DNA from: Planctomycetota bacterium
GTDB taxonomy: Bacteria > Planctomycetota > PUPC01 > JACPCR01
Length of the DNA: 64,000 nt
Reading direction: 5' to 3'
Assembly (NCBI GenBank): GCA_027625095.1
Contig: JAQBXN010000015.1
Location: 36,859-100,858, forward strand
Part shown: in pieces, positions 7,748-16,516 of the stretch
How positions within the stretch are numbered: the stretch's first letter is position 1
Layout of the letters: every line of letters begins with the position of its first letter
Made by a program: the position numbers and the translations under genes
Notes under the pieces: generated by a model
Seen by the model: only the letters and a program-made list of their open reading frames with translations
What the model was told of the DNA's origin: nothing
Database searches by the model: none

Positions 7748-8192
7748 AGAGCTTGGGTCCTTTCTCCAAGTGGTTGTTGGATTCGCCGACGATTTCAGCG
7801 AGCGTTACTTCATTGAGCCAGCCTTTTACTTTCTGCTGTAGCCGCTTGAGCGGAGCCCGCACCGGGCAACTCCCCTCCAGGCGGCATTCTGACGCTTCAC
7901 CCTCGGGCAAATCCATGCATTCAGTGATGCGCATCTTACCTTCGAGGGCTTCCAGAACTCTTCCAAGAGACAATTCCTCAGCGTTCTCCAGCAAGCGGTA
8001 GCCACCCTTGGCCCCGCGCAGTGACTCGACGATGCCACTCTTCGCCAGCTCCTTCAGAATATTCGAAAGAATGGGCAACGGGATACCAAACTCAGCCGAA
8101 ATCTCCCGGCTGTTGAATGCCTTGGCCGGATTTCGAACCAGGCAAGTGAGGGCGATAATCCCGTATTCAGTTTTTTTGGTGAAGTTGAGCAT
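7701..8192 (-). CDS. iscR: Rrf2-family Fe-S-sensing regulator IscR
   Basis: IscR-type proteins bind a [2Fe-2S] cluster and repress the isc operon when clusters are plentiful. The winged helix occupies about 1-75 (YGIIALTCLV, then GAKGGYRL in the wing). The cluster region has Cys92, Cys103 and Cys109, spaced x10 and x5; E. coli IscR has x5 and x5, plus a fourth ligand, His107. No histidine follows the third cysteine (SCPVRAPL has Arg), so the fourth ligand differs or comes from elsewhere. The gene ends inside iscS (47-base overlap), so the two are translationally linked. It is the first gene of the operon; the region upstream holds a candidate operator at 8254-8277. Confidence 0.88.
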   Translation of the reverse strand: MLNFTKKTEYGIIALTCLVRNPAKAFNSREISAEFGIPLPILSNILKELAKSGIVESLRGAKGGYRLLENAEELSLGRVLEALEGKMRITECMDLPEGEASECRLEGSCPVRAPLKRLQQKVKGWLNEVTLAEIVGESNNHLEKGPKLYEVAHIYGQPIHHSG

Positions 8193-8625
8193 GTACGACT
8201 ATGCTTTTCATTTCTAACCGACTGTAATGATGAAACTTAACAAAAAATTAAGGAATCAGTACCAATTCAGTATGATTTGAGCAGTATAGAAAGCAATTTC
8301 TGATAAGCAATCCGATTCAGGCATATTTGTATAGTGATTTGTTTAGAAAGTCCGAGTGGGTTCCGAATCGACAGAGTCGCCCCATCGGCTAGCCACGTTA
8401 GTCCTTATGAGACAGCCAGTTGGTTCGGTCAGCAAGGCAAGCTGAACACCCCAACAATTGGTTGGACGCTTAACAGGGATTCATTATAAGTAATGAGTAA
8501 TGAGTAATTGTGGCCTAAGGCAATCGAACTTGTTGAAGCATCGGACGAAGAAAGCGATTATCAGCCGAAGTTGAAACAGAATCGGCAGCACCGTTACTTC
8601 TTATTCATTACTCGTTCCCTCTCCC
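8193..8625. promoter_or_regulatory. Divergent promoter region between iscR and the zinc-ribbon gene
   Basis: No gene is visible in these 433 bases. The part next to iscR is A+T-rich (8220-8300) and should hold the isc promoter. The imperfect palindrome at 8254-8277, with outer arms AATCA and TGATT around AATT, is a candidate site for an Rrf2 regulator; this is inference. Three agtaatg-type heptamers lie at 8489-8509, and a degenerate run in inverted orientation lies at 8593-8614, directly before the next gene. Confidence 0.45.
8489..8509. repeat. Heptamer repeat, three units
   Basis: The units agtaatg, agtaatg and agtaatt follow each other without spacing. The same heptamer recurs at 5870-5890 and, as gagtaat, at 28812-28832. 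Confidence 0.8.
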
Positions 8626-9255
8626 ATGGCCCTTGAATTTGTAGTTGTCGTCTGCACCAGGTGCGGTAAGCCTCAAGAGCGTGAATACGACGGTTACGTC
8701 AGCAATGTCAAGTGTCTTGGCTGCGGCTGTCTTGCCTGGGTGGGTGGCAAGGAGCGAGGTCTCAAAGCACTTCCGCTTAAGGAAATCGCTATCGTCCTGG
8801 GCGTTCTCTTCCCCATTGTGGGAGGGACGATCCTCTACAAGGCCCTCACCACAGTCATCGATCCACTGGATGTCCATCGGGTGGCGATTCAGGCGTTGTC
8901 GGAGAGTCTGATAAACCAAAATACAGCGCCAGACTGGCAGCAGCCGAAACTCATATCCAAGTATATTGGATTTGAAAGTGGCAATACAGAAGCATGGACA
9001 TTGATGGAATTTGAATATGGCGAATCGGGCAATCGGCAGTCATTTCAAGTACCCATTCGCTTCGAAATTGTGAAGCTCACGGGCGAGATGCCCCGCTGGC
9101 AGATCAAGGCGGTTGGCAGCCAGTTCGAGGGTGACCCGCTCCCGTTCCTCAATGAGGAAGTGGAGGTCGACTGGAATCGATACCAGTGGCGAGGTTTTAC
9201 TGAACGGGTACAGAAGAAGATCGTCGACGAAATGGTTCTTGGGAAAAAGAAGTAA
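8626..9255 (+). CDS. Membrane-anchored zinc-ribbon protein, function unknown
   Basis: I do not recognise a family. Residues 10-33 hold two CxxC pairs (Cys10/Cys13 and Cys30/Cys33), a small zinc ribbon of the kind often found at the N terminus of PVC membrane proteins. One hydrophobic segment follows at about 52-74 (EIAIVLGVLFPIVGG). The remaining ~130 residues are soluble and contain alternating strands and a final basic helix (VQKKIVDEMVLGKKK). The ribbon should be cytoplasmic and the C-terminal domain outside. It is followed after 5 bases by a second small membrane protein and is divergent from iscR. The second gene's DUF1858-like domain makes a link to redox or Fe-S biology possible, but the sequence does not prove it. 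Confidence 0.7.
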   Translation: MALEFVVVVCTRCGKPQEREYDGYVSNVKCLGCGCLAWVGGKERGLKALPLKEIAIVLGVLFPIVGGTILYKALTTVIDPLDVHRVAIQALSESLINQNTAPDWQQPKLISKYIGFESGNTEAWTLMEFEYGESGNRQSFQVPIRFEIVKLTGEMPRWQIKAVGSQFEGDPLPFLNEEVEVDWNRYQWRGFTERVQKKIVDEMVLGKKK

Positions 9256-9260
9256 TCACA

Positions 9261-9740
9261 ATGTTCATGACACTCATCGCGTGGGGCCTCGGCGTTGCCG
9301 TCATTCTTCTGGCACGCAAAGCCAGCAAGAGGTCTCTCGAGCTTCAACAGCGAGTGGATGACCTGACCCGCGAATATTACGGGCTTTCATCCGAAGTCTC
9401 TGATCTCAGCCGGATTGCACGGCACGATCTGCCCGATCTGCAGGTGCAGTTGTTACGCAAAATGAACAAACTCCGTTTCGAGCCGCACATGACCATCCGC
9501 CAGGCCCTGGAAATTCATCCTGAGGTGGGCCAGATTCTGGAAATTGACGGAGGCGGATGTTCCGGCAGCGGCGTCTGGGAACATGAGACCATCCATGAAG
9601 CATCGCAACTCCAGGGCAAGGAACTGGCAGTGGTGATGCAGCAGCTAAACGGATTGCTCGACGGCACAACGAAGGTTCTTCCGAAAAACATAGATGGATT
9701 TGTGCCGCTTGGAAGTTTGAAACTTCAGAAGAGAACTTAG
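9261..9740 (+). CDS. Small membrane protein with coiled coil and DUF1858-like domain
   Basis: An N-terminal membrane segment (about 3-18) is followed by a probable coiled coil (about 24-55, SLELQQRVDDLTREYY). A compact domain at about 71-138 reads like DUF1858: MTIRQALEIHPEVGQIL, then a Gly/Cys turn (GGGCSGSG), then IHEASQLQGKEL and a closing QQLNGLL helix. DUF1858 occurs next to hybrid-cluster proteins and in ScdA/RIC-type iron-sulfur repair proteins, where a cysteine sits in the same turn. That family link is by eye and moderately sure. The gene starts 5 bases after the zinc-ribbon gene and is very likely co-transcribed with it. The pair sits beside the ISC operon. Confidence 0.65.
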   Translation: MFMTLIAWGLGVAVILLARKASKRSLELQQRVDDLTREYYGLSSEVSDLSRIARHDLPDLQVQLLRKMNKLRFEPHMTIRQALEIHPEVGQILEIDGGGCSGSGVWEHETIHEASQLQGKELAVVMQQLNGLLDGTTKVLPKNIDGFVPLGSLKLQKRT

Positions 9741-9826
9741 AAGGTCCCAAGCCGGCCGAGTAGAAAAGAGGTGACTTTGGGTTCTCACACCTGCTGCTGT
9801 TCCTCCTTCCTCACATTCCGGAAATC

Positions 9827-11947
9827 ATGAGCAAAGAAAAATGGTTGGGCCCGCAGTCCTGGGAACGTGATTCTGGCGGACCGATCGTGTCTCTCGGAAA
9901 AGAAGGAGAGTTCGATGACACTCATCTATTTGCCCCATGTGTTTCTTATGAAAATGGCACTTACCGGCTTTACTACCCCGGCTCTCGAGGGGCGGTGGCG
10001 GAACGAGTTTTTCAGCTTGGGATGGCCACCAGCAGAGATGGCATCCATTTCAAAAAAAACTCCGGGCCTGTGCTGAGTTTTCCTGACAAGAAACACTCGA
10101 TCCTCACGCCGGCTCTGCTTCGCCAACCGAACGGCTCGACGCTCAGGGAGGAGGGCAAACTCCGGCTGTATTTCAGCTCCACTCATTTCGGGGAAACAGA
10201 CAAGCACGCTCTGCATCAGGTACGGAGCACAGATGGCGTGGAATGGTCTGAGCCATCCACAGCACTGTTAGAAGATGTTTATTCGCCGACGGTGATTAAG
10301 GAAGGCGACATCTACAAGCTCTGGTTCACGGATGTGTCCAGCGAGCCCTGGTGCTTTCGGTTCGCAACAAGCCATGATGGCGATGAGTGGGATGTTCACA
10401 AAGTGCCGGTCTTAACAGTTGATCAGAAATGGGAACGCGGCCGGCTGTTCTATCCTTATGTCATTAAGCAGGACGGCCAGTATCTGATGTGGTATGCGAG
10501 CTACTGGGTGCAGGGGGATCGGACTGCTATCGGCTTTGCTGTCAGTGAAGATGGAATCGCTTGGGAAAAAAACGAGAGCAACCCTGTCTTCCGGCCTGAC
10601 CCGTCACGGGCCTGGGAATCTCACTACACCTCGAGTCAATGTGTTTTGCCGATCGGCGAGGGCAGGTATCGCATGTGGTATGGCACCCGAAAAACACCGC
10701 CGTTCGTCAACAAATACTTCGCCATAGGGACGGCGGTCTGGGACACCAGTCGGGCCGCTTCCAGTGCACCCGAACCGGGGCAGGATCCCGGCGCCTACAA
10801 GAGTTGGCAGCACCAATTACGAAGCGACCTCCGAGGCGTGCTGGGGATTCCCAAAGAAAAAGTTGCACTGGAAGCGGAATCACGCGGGACGATAGAACAT
10901 GACGAAGTGATGATTGAGAAGTGGGTCTTCTCCAGCGAGCCCGGCTCAAAGCTTCCCGCGGTGCTTTACAGACCAAAAGTATCAAACGGCAAGCGTCCGG
11001 CGATTGTGCTCACATTCGGCCACGGCGGAAGCAAGAGCCATGTCTGCTACCAATACATGGGGCAAACGTTCGCCAAACTCGGTTTCATCTGCCTGGCGAT
11101 CGATCCCATTGGAGAAGAAGAGCGGCACGTCCATGGTGGGATGGGCACAAGAGCGCACGATCCGGAGTGGGTGCACTTAAGAGCCTGGCGGGCGAATCGT
11201 CCCATCATGGGCAAGCTCGTCTACGACACCATGCGCGGGATCGATTTTCTGCTTGAACGGGATGACGTCGATGGCGACAACATCGGCGTAGCCGGCAACT
11301 CCCTCGGCGGAGCGAAGGCATCCTGGATGGCCGCGCTGGAGACGCGCCTCTCATTTGCACTCATCAGTGGCTGGGCCTTGAGCAACATGACGGTCCGGTG
11401 GGGCAAATTCTGCACAAGGGTGCCGAATGAAAAAATGAGAAAACGATGCACATGGGAAGAGTTCGTCTCACTTGCCGCACCCCATTGCCGGGTGCTTGTG
11501 CTCAATGGTGACAGAGACACCATCATCGATAAAGATGACACCGGCGAGGCCTGGGAAGGCACAAGAGAGACGGTAAAGAATGCCGCTGCGGTTTATGAGG
11601 CTTTAGGCGCGGCAGGCGGTATCGAAATTTGGTTTGAGCCAGGCGGCGGGCACCGGCCATATCCTGCATCCAAGGCGGCCATCGCGTGGCTGGCAAGGAA
11701 CGGATTCATCCCTGGATGGAACGCATCTAAGGCAAAGGCACTGCCGGAGCTCAATTTTGGCAAGTGGGCCGAAAGTTATGGAATCGAGTTCGAGCAGCTT
11801 TATGGCACGGATCTCCATCTGAAAGGGGCGACACTGGCCGACCTGAAGATTCGGCCGCTGAAACGTGAGGATCTTGCGGTGCTGAAACCGGAAGAGCGCG
11901 GTCAGCCCGCGTTTACTATCGAAGGCTGGTTGGACGCTATTGATTGA
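9827..11947 (+). CDS. Fusion: five-bladed beta-propeller glycosidase-like domain plus alpha/beta-hydrolase
   Basis: Residues 1 to about 320 are made of repeated blades of the GH32/43/130-like type (YRLYYPGSR, GKLRLYFSSTHF, YKLWFTDVS, YLMWYASYW, YRMWYGTRK), each with aromatic strand motifs that bind sugar in related propellers. From about 335 to 640 there is an alpha/beta-hydrolase of the dienelactone-hydrolase or acetyl-xylan-esterase type. The nucleophile is Ser492 in GNSLGG, an acid lies at Asp562 or Asp564 in NGDRD, and the histidine is His609 in GGGHRPYP. This would join a glycan-binding or glycan-cleaving propeller to an esterase that removes ester groups from the same glycan; substrate and activity are inferred. 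No signal peptide is evident. The gene stands alone, ends 30 bases from a convergent gene, and its 706 residues are the sum of both families. Confidence 0.8.
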   Translation: MSKEKWLGPQSWERDSGGPIVSLGKEGEFDDTHLFAPCVSYENGTYRLYYPGSRGAVAERVFQLGMATSRDGIHFKKNSGPVLSFPDKKHSILTPALLRQPNGSTLREEGKLRLYFSSTHFGETDKHALHQVRSTDGVEWSEPSTALLEDVYSPTVIKEGDIYKLWFTDVSSEPWCFRFATSHDGDEWDVHKVPVLTVDQKWERGRLFYPYVIKQDGQYLMWYASYWVQGDRTAIGFAVSEDGIAWEKNESNPVFRPDPSRAWESHYTSSQCVLPIGEGRYRMWYGTRKTPPFVNKYFAIGTAVWDTSRAASSAPEPGQDPGAYKSWQHQLRSDLRGVLGIPKEKVALEAESRGTIEHDEVMIEKWVFSSEPGSKLPAVLYRPKVSNGKRPAIVLTFGHGGSKSHVCYQYMGQTFAKLGFICLAIDPIGEEERHVHGGMGTRAHDPEWVHLRAWRANRPIMGKLVYDTMRGIDFLLERDDVDGDNIGVAGNSLGGAKASWMAALETRLSFALISGWALSNMTVRWGKFCTRVPNEKMRKRCTWEEFVSLAAPHCRVLVLNGDRDTIIDKDDTGEAWEGTRETVKNAAAVYEALGAAGGIEIWFEPGGGHRPYPASKAAIAWLARNGFIPGWNASKAKALPELNFGKWAESYGIEFEQLYGTDLHLKGATLADLKIRPLKREDLAVLKPEERGQPAFTIEGWLDAID

Positions 11948-11977
11948 TCGCCGACCTCAGACGCAGTTCCACTCCAC

Positions 11978-13879
11978 TTACTCCTGCTTATCTCCCTCTT
12001 GCCATTCCTTGCCGATGCGTTCCCAGAGCCTTTCTCTGAGCAGGGCTGGGAACGGGGCGGTCATCGAACCGGTGAAGATGTCGTTTAGGAATTTCACCTC
12101 CATCTTTTTTAAGGGTTTGATCGCCAGGCGCGGCTTGTCGGGGTCGGTGCGGCTACGTTCCCACATGTTCCAGACCTTTTTTGCCATGGCCGCATAACCG
12201 TAGGCTTTGGTGTCAGCGCCCACTGCCATCCACCAGTATTTCTGCCGAATGAGCCCAACGATGATGGCCTCCGTCTGATCGCGGTTGGCATCCCTGATAT
12301 CTTCGGCAATGTGGAGCAGGATGAAGTCGTCATAGGAAGTTTTGAATTTGTCTTCGCCGTACAGATCGCCCAGCTTCTTGTACCACCACCTGGCGCCGTG
12401 GTACTGCACGCCTTCGAGCTGGTAATCTTCTTCAAGACTGTAGGAGGAAAGCGTCTGGACCAGTTCCTCAAGAAAGTCACGGTGAGCCTTCCTGGCGAGC
12501 GGTTCTTTCTCGATGGCCTTTAGAAAGTGTTCGTGAAGGGCGCGTGCAAAGCGAATCTCGGGTTCGGTGATGTAGACGTAATCTCCACCCTCCGGTTCGA
12601 GGAAAAGTTTGCCTTTGCGGAACATGTTTACAAATGCGAAATAGAAGACTCTGTTCGTCTCAAAAAACTGACTATCCTCAGTGGTCAATTCGTTAGCAAT
12701 GCCCGCCCAATAAAACGCGTGCGCATCCGCCAGACGCCAATCAATAACCCCGTACTTTTCTTCAAGTCGCAGCATTCGCCGGGTATCCAGCCCCCAATCT
12801 TCACTGAGTCGCTTTGCTGAAACGAAGTCACGGATCTTCTTTACCAGTTCGGGGAATTCATCTACAAGCTTCCGCTGACTGTCATTCAGCGGTTTTATGC
12901 TCCAGCTCAGCAGTGAATTCTTGGACGTCGTCTGACTGCGCAGGCTCCTTTTGACGTCGAGGTCCAACCCCTTCACGGAAGCGAATAGTTCAGACACCTC
13001 AGCATCGGAACGGGCTAACGAATTAAACTGATCGACTAACATTTTTACCCGCTCCTTATCAAAGTCCCATCCAAGGGGAAGGTCACGTTCGGACAGGAAC
13101 TGCCTGATTTTGTTCACCGCTTCAGCATGGCGGGTGACGGCTCTTACCTGCTCTTTATCGAGTGGCCTGTTTTGCCAGTGAAGCTCCCCATATGCCTTTT
13201 GCAGATCGATCTCTAAGGACCGGGCTTTTTCCACTAGAGTCACCAGCGCCTGATCAGACTTTATGAATTCCTCAAACGTCTGGGCTGAATTCATCGCCGC
13301 TATTGAATTGATGTCGGGAGTGAGTGTACCCAGGGTATCCTGAACTCTTAGTGCCAGGTGGGTCTTGAAATGCCAGTGATAGTCATCTGCTCTACCACCA
13401 ATCTTGTGAAGGTAGATCCAGGCAATCTGGAGATGAATTTCGTAGCTCTCCGGGTTGTATCGCAGGCCCTTGTTCCGCAATAGTTCCAGGCCGCGCTGAA
13501 CCCAGAGCCAGCGATCCTCCCGGTCGGGCATGGATATGGAAATGTTGTAGGCAAGGTTGTGCGAATTCAGCAGCCAGATTTCCGGGATGCGCGGCTCGAG
13601 CATCCCGATCCAGTCGTAGAGTTGGACGAGCTCGAAATGCTTGCTCACCTTTTCCAGTTGGATCGTGCGCAGCCAAAGAAAATCGGCCAGCAGTCCCCGG
13701 AATCCGCCGAGAACGGTGGTGAGGACTGCATATTCAGATGGCATCTCCGCCACGACATCGAATTCGGAGAGTTTGTGTTCTTTTCGCAGGCTTGTGAGCC
13801 CGGGCATCTGGAGAGCGCTGATGACCAGGAGCATCACCAACCCGGCAGCGAATACAGGTTTAACGGAACGCGGCTCCAT
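11978..13879 (-). CDS. Large membrane-anchored helical protein of unknown function, last gene of the SPFH/ABC block
   Basis: There is one N-terminal hydrophobic anchor at about 9-29 (VFAAGLVMLLVISALQM) and then about 600 mostly helical residues with a TPR-like character in the first half (LVQLYDWIGMLEPRIPEIWLL, then RGLELLRNKGL and LQIAWIYLHKIGG). Motifs such as FRGLLADFLWLR near residue 60 look conserved, but I cannot assign a domain. It starts 2 bases after the ABC-2 permease stop, so it belongs to the same transcript. A periplasmic subunit or regulator of the transporter is a reasonable guess, no more. It ends 30 bases from the convergent propeller/esterase gene. Confidence 0.75.
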   Translation of the reverse strand: MEPRSVKPVFAAGLVMLLVISALQMPGLTSLRKEHKLSEFDVVAEMPSEYAVLTTVLGGFRGLLADFLWLRTIQLEKVSKHFELVQLYDWIGMLEPRIPEIWLLNSHNLAYNISISMPDREDRWLWVQRGLELLRNKGLRYNPESYEIHLQIAWIYLHKIGGRADDYHWHFKTHLALRVQDTLGTLTPDINSIAAMNSAQTFEEFIKSDQALVTLVEKARSLEIDLQKAYGELHWQNRPLDKEQVRAVTRHAEAVNKIRQFLSERDLPLGWDFDKERVKMLVDQFNSLARSDAEVSELFASVKGLDLDVKRSLRSQTTSKNSLLSWSIKPLNDSQRKLVDEFPELVKKIRDFVSAKRLSEDWGLDTRRMLRLEEKYGVIDWRLADAHAFYWAGIANELTTEDSQFFETNRVFYFAFVNMFRKGKLFLEPEGGDYVYITEPEIRFARALHEHFLKAIEKEPLARKAHRDFLEELVQTLSSYSLEEDYQLEGVQYHGARWWYKKLGDLYGEDKFKTSYDDFILLHIAEDIRDANRDQTEAIIVGLIRQKYWWMAVGADTKAYGYAAMAKKVWNMWERSRTDPDKPRLAIKPLKKMEVKFLNDIFTGSMTAPFPALLRERLWERIGKEWQEGDKQE

Positions 13880-13881
13880 AG

Positions 13882-15264
13882 TTATCTCGCGAGTTTCGCG
13901 AGTTCCCTCATCTGGAAAATGATACCGCTCAGGAGTGCTACCACTCCCCCACGCAGCAGCAGTAAATTAAAGAATGCCTTGCCGACCATCGAGTAGCTCA
14001 CCTCGCGCCCATCGGTAAGAAAGGGGACGGGGTTATAGGTAGAGAAATCAGGCACGGCCGAGAAGAGCACTCGAATGTACATCCGCAGGGATTCGTCCAG
14101 CCAGTCAGGGCCTTCTGCGATTCTCGCCTCGTTTATGTTGTACATGAGCATCAGACCCGAGATTTCGATCATGTAATTGGAAATCATGCAAAGCACCCAG
14201 GTAACCAGGGTGACGGTGATCGCCATCGGGAATGTCAGAAATGTGCTGCAGGCCAATCCCAGAATTGCAAGAAAACCGACGCGTATCAGGATAAGACAGC
14301 ACCCGTTTACAAAGCTCAGTTCAAATGGCATCGTTGGATAAAGGATCTCAATCCCGTCACTAATCGGAAAGATGATAAGTGTGCGGGAGCGGTCGACGTT
14401 TTTGTATTCCACATAGAACTTTCCGCCTTTCTTTTGCATGGCATTGCGGTGCAGCAATATTTCCTGCGTGACGCCTGTCGTCGCTATCATCCGGGTCTGG
14501 CCCACCAGATCGCCGTCCTGCAGTTTGAAGCGCCACGAGCCGGTTTTCTGAATCTTGAGCGTAGGATTCGGAGTAAATATTTTAAAACGCACAATTACGC
14601 TCCTGCCTTCCTTGATCTTCTCTTTGTCCGGAAGGCCCCGGAATTCCCACGCTTTTGTATACCCGTACTGTACGGTCTGGCTCCGCTGCCATACCATATT
14701 GCGGACCTCTTCATGGACTCGCGCCAATGGCGTATCCCCCTGGATGAGTCCCTCCTCAAACCTCCGGCGCATTTCCTTTTCGAATTCAGCATTCAAATCA
14801 ATCGGTGTTGGCAGGACACTGCGGCGGCCGTAGAGCAATTTGTCCTCGATCTCGGACCGTTCATCCTCCGAAAGCTTACTCAGTTGCCAGCGAATGAGGC
14901 CATAGGTCGGGGCCGCCATTCCAATTAGCAGAATCAGGTTGACGATTACGAGGCCAAGGAATTTGCCGCCCAGGATCTGCCATCTGAAAACCGGCTTGGT
15001 ATCGAGCGAAAAAATCTGGCGATCCTGAATCTCAGTGCAGAGTGTCCAGGTCGCCAGAAACACGGTTAACAGGGACAGGACGACGTTGATAAGCTCCAGG
15101 GAATAGGTGAGCACCACCTGCAGTTCTGCCCGTGGGTTACCGGAGCTCTTGAGGCTGGCGATGATGACCGGGAAGCCAATCAGGACAAACATGCCGACGA
15201 ACGCAAGCACGCGCATGCGAAACGCCTGCAGAATTGTGTTTCTAGCGATTGCCCAGAGATTCAC
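13882..15264 (-). CDS. ABC-2-type transporter permease
   Basis: It starts with the signature of this permease class (MNLWAIARNTILQAFRMRVL) and has a first membrane segment at about 18-38, more at about 60-80 and 100-120, a large soluble loop (about 150-305), and a group of C-terminal membrane segments. This is the NosY/GldF-like plan with a big extracytoplasmic domain between the first and last segments. The start codon is GTG at 15264. It begins 15 bases after the ABC ATPase gene and shares its N-terminal pattern (IARNT followed by a basic residue) with the permease at 22755-23726. The two may form a heterodimer around one ATPase. The substrate is unknown. Confidence 0.85.
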   Translation of the reverse strand: MNLWAIARNTILQAFRMRVLAFVGMFVLIGFPVIIASLKSSGNPRAELQVVLTYSLELINVVLSLLTVFLATWTLCTEIQDRQIFSLDTKPVFRWQILGGKFLGLVIVNLILLIGMAAPTYGLIRWQLSKLSEDERSEIEDKLLYGRRSVLPTPIDLNAEFEKEMRRRFEEGLIQGDTPLARVHEEVRNMVWQRSQTVQYGYTKAWEFRGLPDKEKIKEGRSVIVRFKIFTPNPTLKIQKTGSWRFKLQDGDLVGQTRMIATTGVTQEILLHRNAMQKKGGKFYVEYKNVDRSRTLIIFPISDGIEILYPTMPFELSFVNGCCLILIRVGFLAILGLACSTFLTFPMAITVTLVTWVLCMISNYMIEISGLMLMYNINEARIAEGPDWLDESLRMYIRVLFSAVPDFSTYNPVPFLTDGREVSYSMVGKAFFNLLLLRGGVVALLSGIIFQMRELAKLAR

Positions 15265-15279
15265 GAGCGCTCAGTCCTC

Positions 15280-16437
15280 TTACTTGTCATCGTCAGACCT
15301 CACAAGCCGATCAAGCACAGACTGGTCAGGTTTGGGCTCTTTTTCCTTATCGCTCTCTTCCGGGGTCTCTTTTTCAGGTGCTGAGAGATCGCCCAGCAAG
15401 GCCCGATTCACTTCCGGTTCCTGCGGGGCTGACTCTTCCGCTTCTTCTTCAGGGTCTTCCGGCCTGGTCAAGAGATTTGCCAGCACATCTCTTGCAGACA
15501 GTTCAGGGGCCAAAGTGCCTTCAGTCAGAAAACTCTCTTTATGTCCGCCCATCCTTGCCCCGGAGGTGGCTGTCTCTTCCTGCTGCGCCTGATAGACAAC
15601 CTCAAGGAAAAAAGACTCCAGTTTCATCGTTGGATGATCGACCGTGATCGGCTTGTTCCCTTCTTCATCCCGGATGAGATTCAGCACTTTTTCAGTAGTG
15701 CCATCGTTGAGGCGCTCCGCAGAAATCTGGGTGACATTGCGACGGGTGAGCAACTCGGGAACTGTGCCCGACTTTCGGACTTTGCCGCCATACAGGATGG
15801 CAATCTGATCACAGACGTCTTCCACATCGCCAAGAAGATGGCTGCATAGAAGAATCGTTTTGCCACGCTGTTTGAGGCGAAGGATGAGATCCTTCACCTC
15901 ACGGCTGCCGATGGGATCGAGGCCGCTGGTCGGCTCATCAAGAATGATGAGATCGGGATCATTGATAAGCGCCTGCGCGATACCGATACGGCGAACCATA
16001 CCTTTTGAATACTCTCGAATCGGCCGACGGCGTTCTATATTGAGTCCAACCAGATCGAGCAGACTGTCCGCCCGTTCTTTCCGTTGATGCCTGGACAGCT
16101 TGAACAGGCGACCGTAAAAATCGAGGGTTTCCTCCGCGTTCAGAAAGGGATAGAGATAGCTCTCTTCCGGCAGGTAACCGATGCGGGCCTTGGTACGGAC
16201 ATCCCGCGGCGACCTTCCGAAAACCTGCACTGTGCCGCGGGTAGGATAAAGAAGGCCAAGAAGAATTTTGATGGTGGTCGTCTTTCCCGACCCGTTGGGC
16301 CCAAGCAGGCCATACACCTGTCCTTCTTCTATCCTCAGACTGATGCCGCTGAGGGCAGAAACTCGTGGCCTGCCCCAGAAGTCATCAAAAACCTTGCTGA
16401 GCTCGATGACTTCAATGACGGGTATTTCGTTACTCAT
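15280..16437 (-). CDS. ABC transporter ATP-binding protein with long acidic C-terminal tail
   Basis: The nucleotide-binding domain fills about 1-235. Walker A is GPNGSGKT (46-53), the signature is YSKGMVRR (143-150, in place of LSGGQ) and Walker B is LIILDEPT (163-170). The Q-loop position reads YLPEE, as in NatA/GldA-type exporters driving ABC-2 permeases. From about 240 the protein continues for ~145 residues that end in a low-complexity Glu/Pro/Lys stretch (about 325-385), which is longer than usual and probably disordered. It lies between the P-type ATPase gene (79 bases) and the permease gene (15 bases). It should power one or both ABC-2 permeases of this block. Confidence 0.9.
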   Translation of the reverse strand: MSNEIPVIEVIELSKVFDDFWGRPRVSALSGISLRIEEGQVYGLLGPNGSGKTTTIKILLGLLYPTRGTVQVFGRSPRDVRTKARIGYLPEESYLYPFLNAEETLDFYGRLFKLSRHQRKERADSLLDLVGLNIERRRPIREYSKGMVRRIGIAQALINDPDLIILDEPTSGLDPIGSREVKDLILRLKQRGKTILLCSHLLGDVEDVCDQIAILYGGKVRKSGTVPELLTRRNVTQISAERLNDGTTEKVLNLIRDEEGNKPITVDHPTMKLESFFLEVVYQAQQEETATSGARMGGHKESFLTEGTLAPELSARDVLANLLTRPEDPEEEAEESAPQEPEVNRALLGDLSAPEKETPEESDKEKEPKPDQSVLDRLVRSDDDK

Positions 16438-16516
16438 GGGGAGTGTTGAGAGGGTGGATGGAAGGGTGGGACGGTGGAAGTCTGGCCTTCACCCCCAGAC
16501 ACCCACACTTTCTGTT

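Noticed and set aside
7046..7816. 256-codon open frame opposite iscS
   Set aside because: A shadow of iscS, whose family is certain.
8489..8509. CRISPR array
   Set aside because: The repeat units are seven bases and contiguous without spacers; no cas gene is present.
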